A stretch of 6,314 bases of DNA. It comes from Oscillospiraceae bacterium. GTDB lineage: Bacteria; Bacillota; Clostridia; Oscillospirales; Ruminococcaceae. The notes beneath the pieces are model-generated. The model ran no database searches and was not told the DNA's origin. It saw only the letters and a program-made list of their open reading frames with translations. Each line of letters opens with the position of its first letter. Position 1 is the first letter of the stretch. The position numbers and the translations under genes were made by a program. The stretch lies in the NCBI GenBank assembly GCA_028694405.1, contig JAQUTM010000136.1:1-6314 (forward strand), written 5' to 3'. Shown here one piece after another: positions 5,229 through 6,314 of the stretch.

Positions 5229-5498
5229 TTAAACCAACAGCTCACTTTTTTCGGGGTGTTTGTCAAACCAGTTTTTTGCATAGCTGCAACTGCAAACAGC
5301 CTTACGGTGGGTATGCTCCAATTCCTGTACTACCGCCTGCAACAGTGCGCCTGCCACGCCCTGTCCCCTTAAGCTATCGTCCACAAATGTATGATTTATA
5401 TCTACCGTGTTTGCCTCAACAGCCGGAAAAGTCACCTCTGCCAAAATTTTTCCGTCTTTTTCATACCAAATTTTGTTTTCGCTTTTATTAAATTCCAT
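5229..5498 (-). CDS. Small GNAT-fold N-acetyltransferase (NATD1/YjdJ type)
   Basis: The 89-residue protein matches the minimal GNAT family typified by human NATD1 and E. coli YjdJ (Acetyltransf_CG), about 90-100 residues long. The order of features is typical: a short beta-strand N-terminus (WYEKDGKILAEVTF, 11-24), then NHTFVDDSLRGQGVA (35-49) with the acetyl-CoA pyrophosphate loop R44-G-Q-G-V-A49, then helix ALLQAVVQEL, then the family signature CSYAKNWFDKHPE (71-83). Family members bind acetyl-CoA; their acceptor substrate is generally unknown, and none is suggested here. The ATG at 5498 has a perfect AGGAGG (5510-5505) 6 nt upstream. The gene lies 138 bp after the AI-2E-family gene and 56 bp before the unknown small gene, possibly in one operon. 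Confidence 0.93.
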   Translation of the reverse strand: MEFNKSENKIWYEKDGKILAEVTFPAVEANTVDINHTFVDDSLRGQGVAGALLQAVVQELEHTHRKAVCSCSYAKNWFDKHPEKSELLV

Positions 5499-5636
5499 AA
5501 ATATCCTCCTACTTGCGTCAATCTATTTAGTCCGGCGTCGCTTCTCGTGATATTTAACCTGCGTTTTTTGCTCTCAATACCTTTATAAATAGTATTCCCG
5601 TTCTCCGCTGTCCTACACTTTGTTCAAACCGACGCT

Positions 5637-6314
5637 TTATACTTTTTTATTTTTTTGATTTTGCACCGGCTTTTCGCTCTCCTGCTGCTTTTGTAGCTGT
5701 ACTGCATCGCTGCAAGGGCCGTCTGCGGTCAGCTCTTTTGCCTTTAAGCGACTGTGTACCGATTGCTGCATCAGCGCATATATAATACTGCACAGCGGTA
5801 CGCCCACCAGCATACCCAGTACACCCATTAATCCGCCGCCTACCGTTACCGCTGCAAGCACCCACATAGCAGGCAGGCCCACGCTGCTGCCCACAACACG
5901 CGGATAAATCAAATTACCTTCTATTTGCTGCAAAACCAACAGCACAATTACAAACTCCACAGCTTGCAACGGGTTTACCATCATAATCATAAACGCACCC
6001 ACAAAAGTACCGATAAACGCACCTACAATAGGAATTAAAGCCGTTACGCCTACCAGCGCACCTACCATAGCCGCATAAGGCAAGCGGAAAATAGACATGG
6101 TAACTGCGCACAGCGAGCCTAAAATAACAGCCTCCAAACATTGACCTGTTATAAAGTTTGCAAAAATTCTACTGGAAAGCTTTACAATTTCTGTTAGTCG
6201 TAAAGCTACCTTTTGCGGCAAATAAGCAAAAACAGTATGGCTTATCTGTGTTTTCAGCTGTTCTTTAATCATTATAATATAAATGGCAAAAATAAAGGCC
6301 ACCACAAAATTAAT
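5637..6314 (-). CDS. AI-2E family transporter (PF01594-type membrane protein), N-terminus off window
   Basis: The frame stays open to the right edge, so the 225 residues seen are the C-terminal part of a protein usually 340-400 residues long. The GTG codons near 6305 are internal: the residues before and after them continue the family's conserved membrane helix. The family pattern is clear: FITGQCLEAVILG, then RLPYAAMVGALVGVTALIPIVGAFIGT, then NPLQAVEFVIVLLVLQQIEGNLIYPRVVG, then GLPAMWVLAAVTVGGGLMGVLGMLVGVPL. It has about five membrane helices and ends in a polar Gln/Lys/Glu-rich cytoplasmic tail of about 35 residues. Members were named for autoinducer-2 export, but many act as sodium- or proton-linked antiporters or have unknown substrates, so no substrate is assigned. 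No - strand terminator follows, so read-through into the GNAT gene is possible. Confidence 0.93.
   Translation of the reverse strand: MNFVVAFIFAIYIIMIKEQLKTQISHTVFAYLPQKVALRLTEIVKLSSRIFANFITGQCLEAVILGSLCAVTMSIFRLPYAAMVGALVGVTALIPIVGAFIGTFVGAFMIMMVNPLQAVEFVIVLLVLQQIEGNLIYPRVVGSSVGLPAMWVLAAVTVGGGLMGVLGMLVGVPLCSIIYALMQQSVHSRLKAKELTADGPCSDAVQLQKQQESEKPVQNQKNKKV

Noticed and set aside
5511..5636. Promoter or terminator in the gap between the AI-2E-family and GNAT genes
   Set aside because: TTGAGA and TTGAAC hexamers occur but pair only with -10 matches of 3 of 6 or worse, and no hairpin with a U-run is present on the - strand; GCGTCG/CGACGC matches are about 90 bp apart.
1..6314. CRISPR array, tRNA gene, insertion sequence or phage module
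   Set aside because: No regularly spaced repeats, cloverleaf-like segment, transposase or integrase frame, or terminal inverted repeats with target duplications were found.

Overview
The window looks like chromosomal DNA of a low-to-moderate G+C Firmicute, most likely a gut-type clostridium of the Oscillospiraceae/Clostridia. This is inferred from the strong AGGAGG-type ribosome binding sites, sigma-A style promoters, U-tailed hairpin terminators, an ECF S component paired with a CoaX-family gene, and the protein sequences. No RNA gene, CRISPR array, insertion sequence or phage gene is visible. The layout is ordinary chromosome with two genes on the + strand at the left and five on the - strand to the right.

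Left end (1-288): a divergent control region. On the - strand there is a perfect-consensus promoter (TTGACA, 17 bp, TATAAT) behind phased A-tracts. A second copy of the same -35/A-tract module lies 99 bp further downstream at the window edge. Such tandem promoters usually drive rRNA or other stable-RNA operons, so an rrn operon probably starts just off the left edge. On the + strand a separate promoter (TTGCAA, 17 bp, TATAAT) serves the next two genes.

289-1820: a CoaX-family (type III pantothenate kinase) gene followed by an ECF-transporter S component, probably PanT for pantothenate. They would act together in the uptake and phosphorylation of pantothenate for coenzyme A. The CoaX protein is odd: it keeps the fold and the pantothenate-site motif but has lost the catalytic aspartate and several ATP/cation-site residues. 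A bidirectional terminator closes this unit and the convergent gene.

1832-4722, - strand: a 614-residue membrane-anchored SGNH hydrolase carrying an InlB-B-like repeat and two Ig-like repeats, starting at TTG, with its own promoter. Upstream of it is endonuclease IV (nfo), with all nine metal ligands and its own promoter.

4801-6314, - strand: an AI-2E-family membrane protein (N-terminus off the window), a small NATD1/YjdJ-type GNAT protein, and an unrecognised 101-residue charged protein, possibly co-transcribed and ended by a hairpin terminator before nfo.

The points most worth following up are the degenerate CoaX next to panT, the tandem promoter array at the left edge, the SGNH/InlB-B/Ig-like surface protein, and the unknown small protein with a hairpin over its ribosome binding site.
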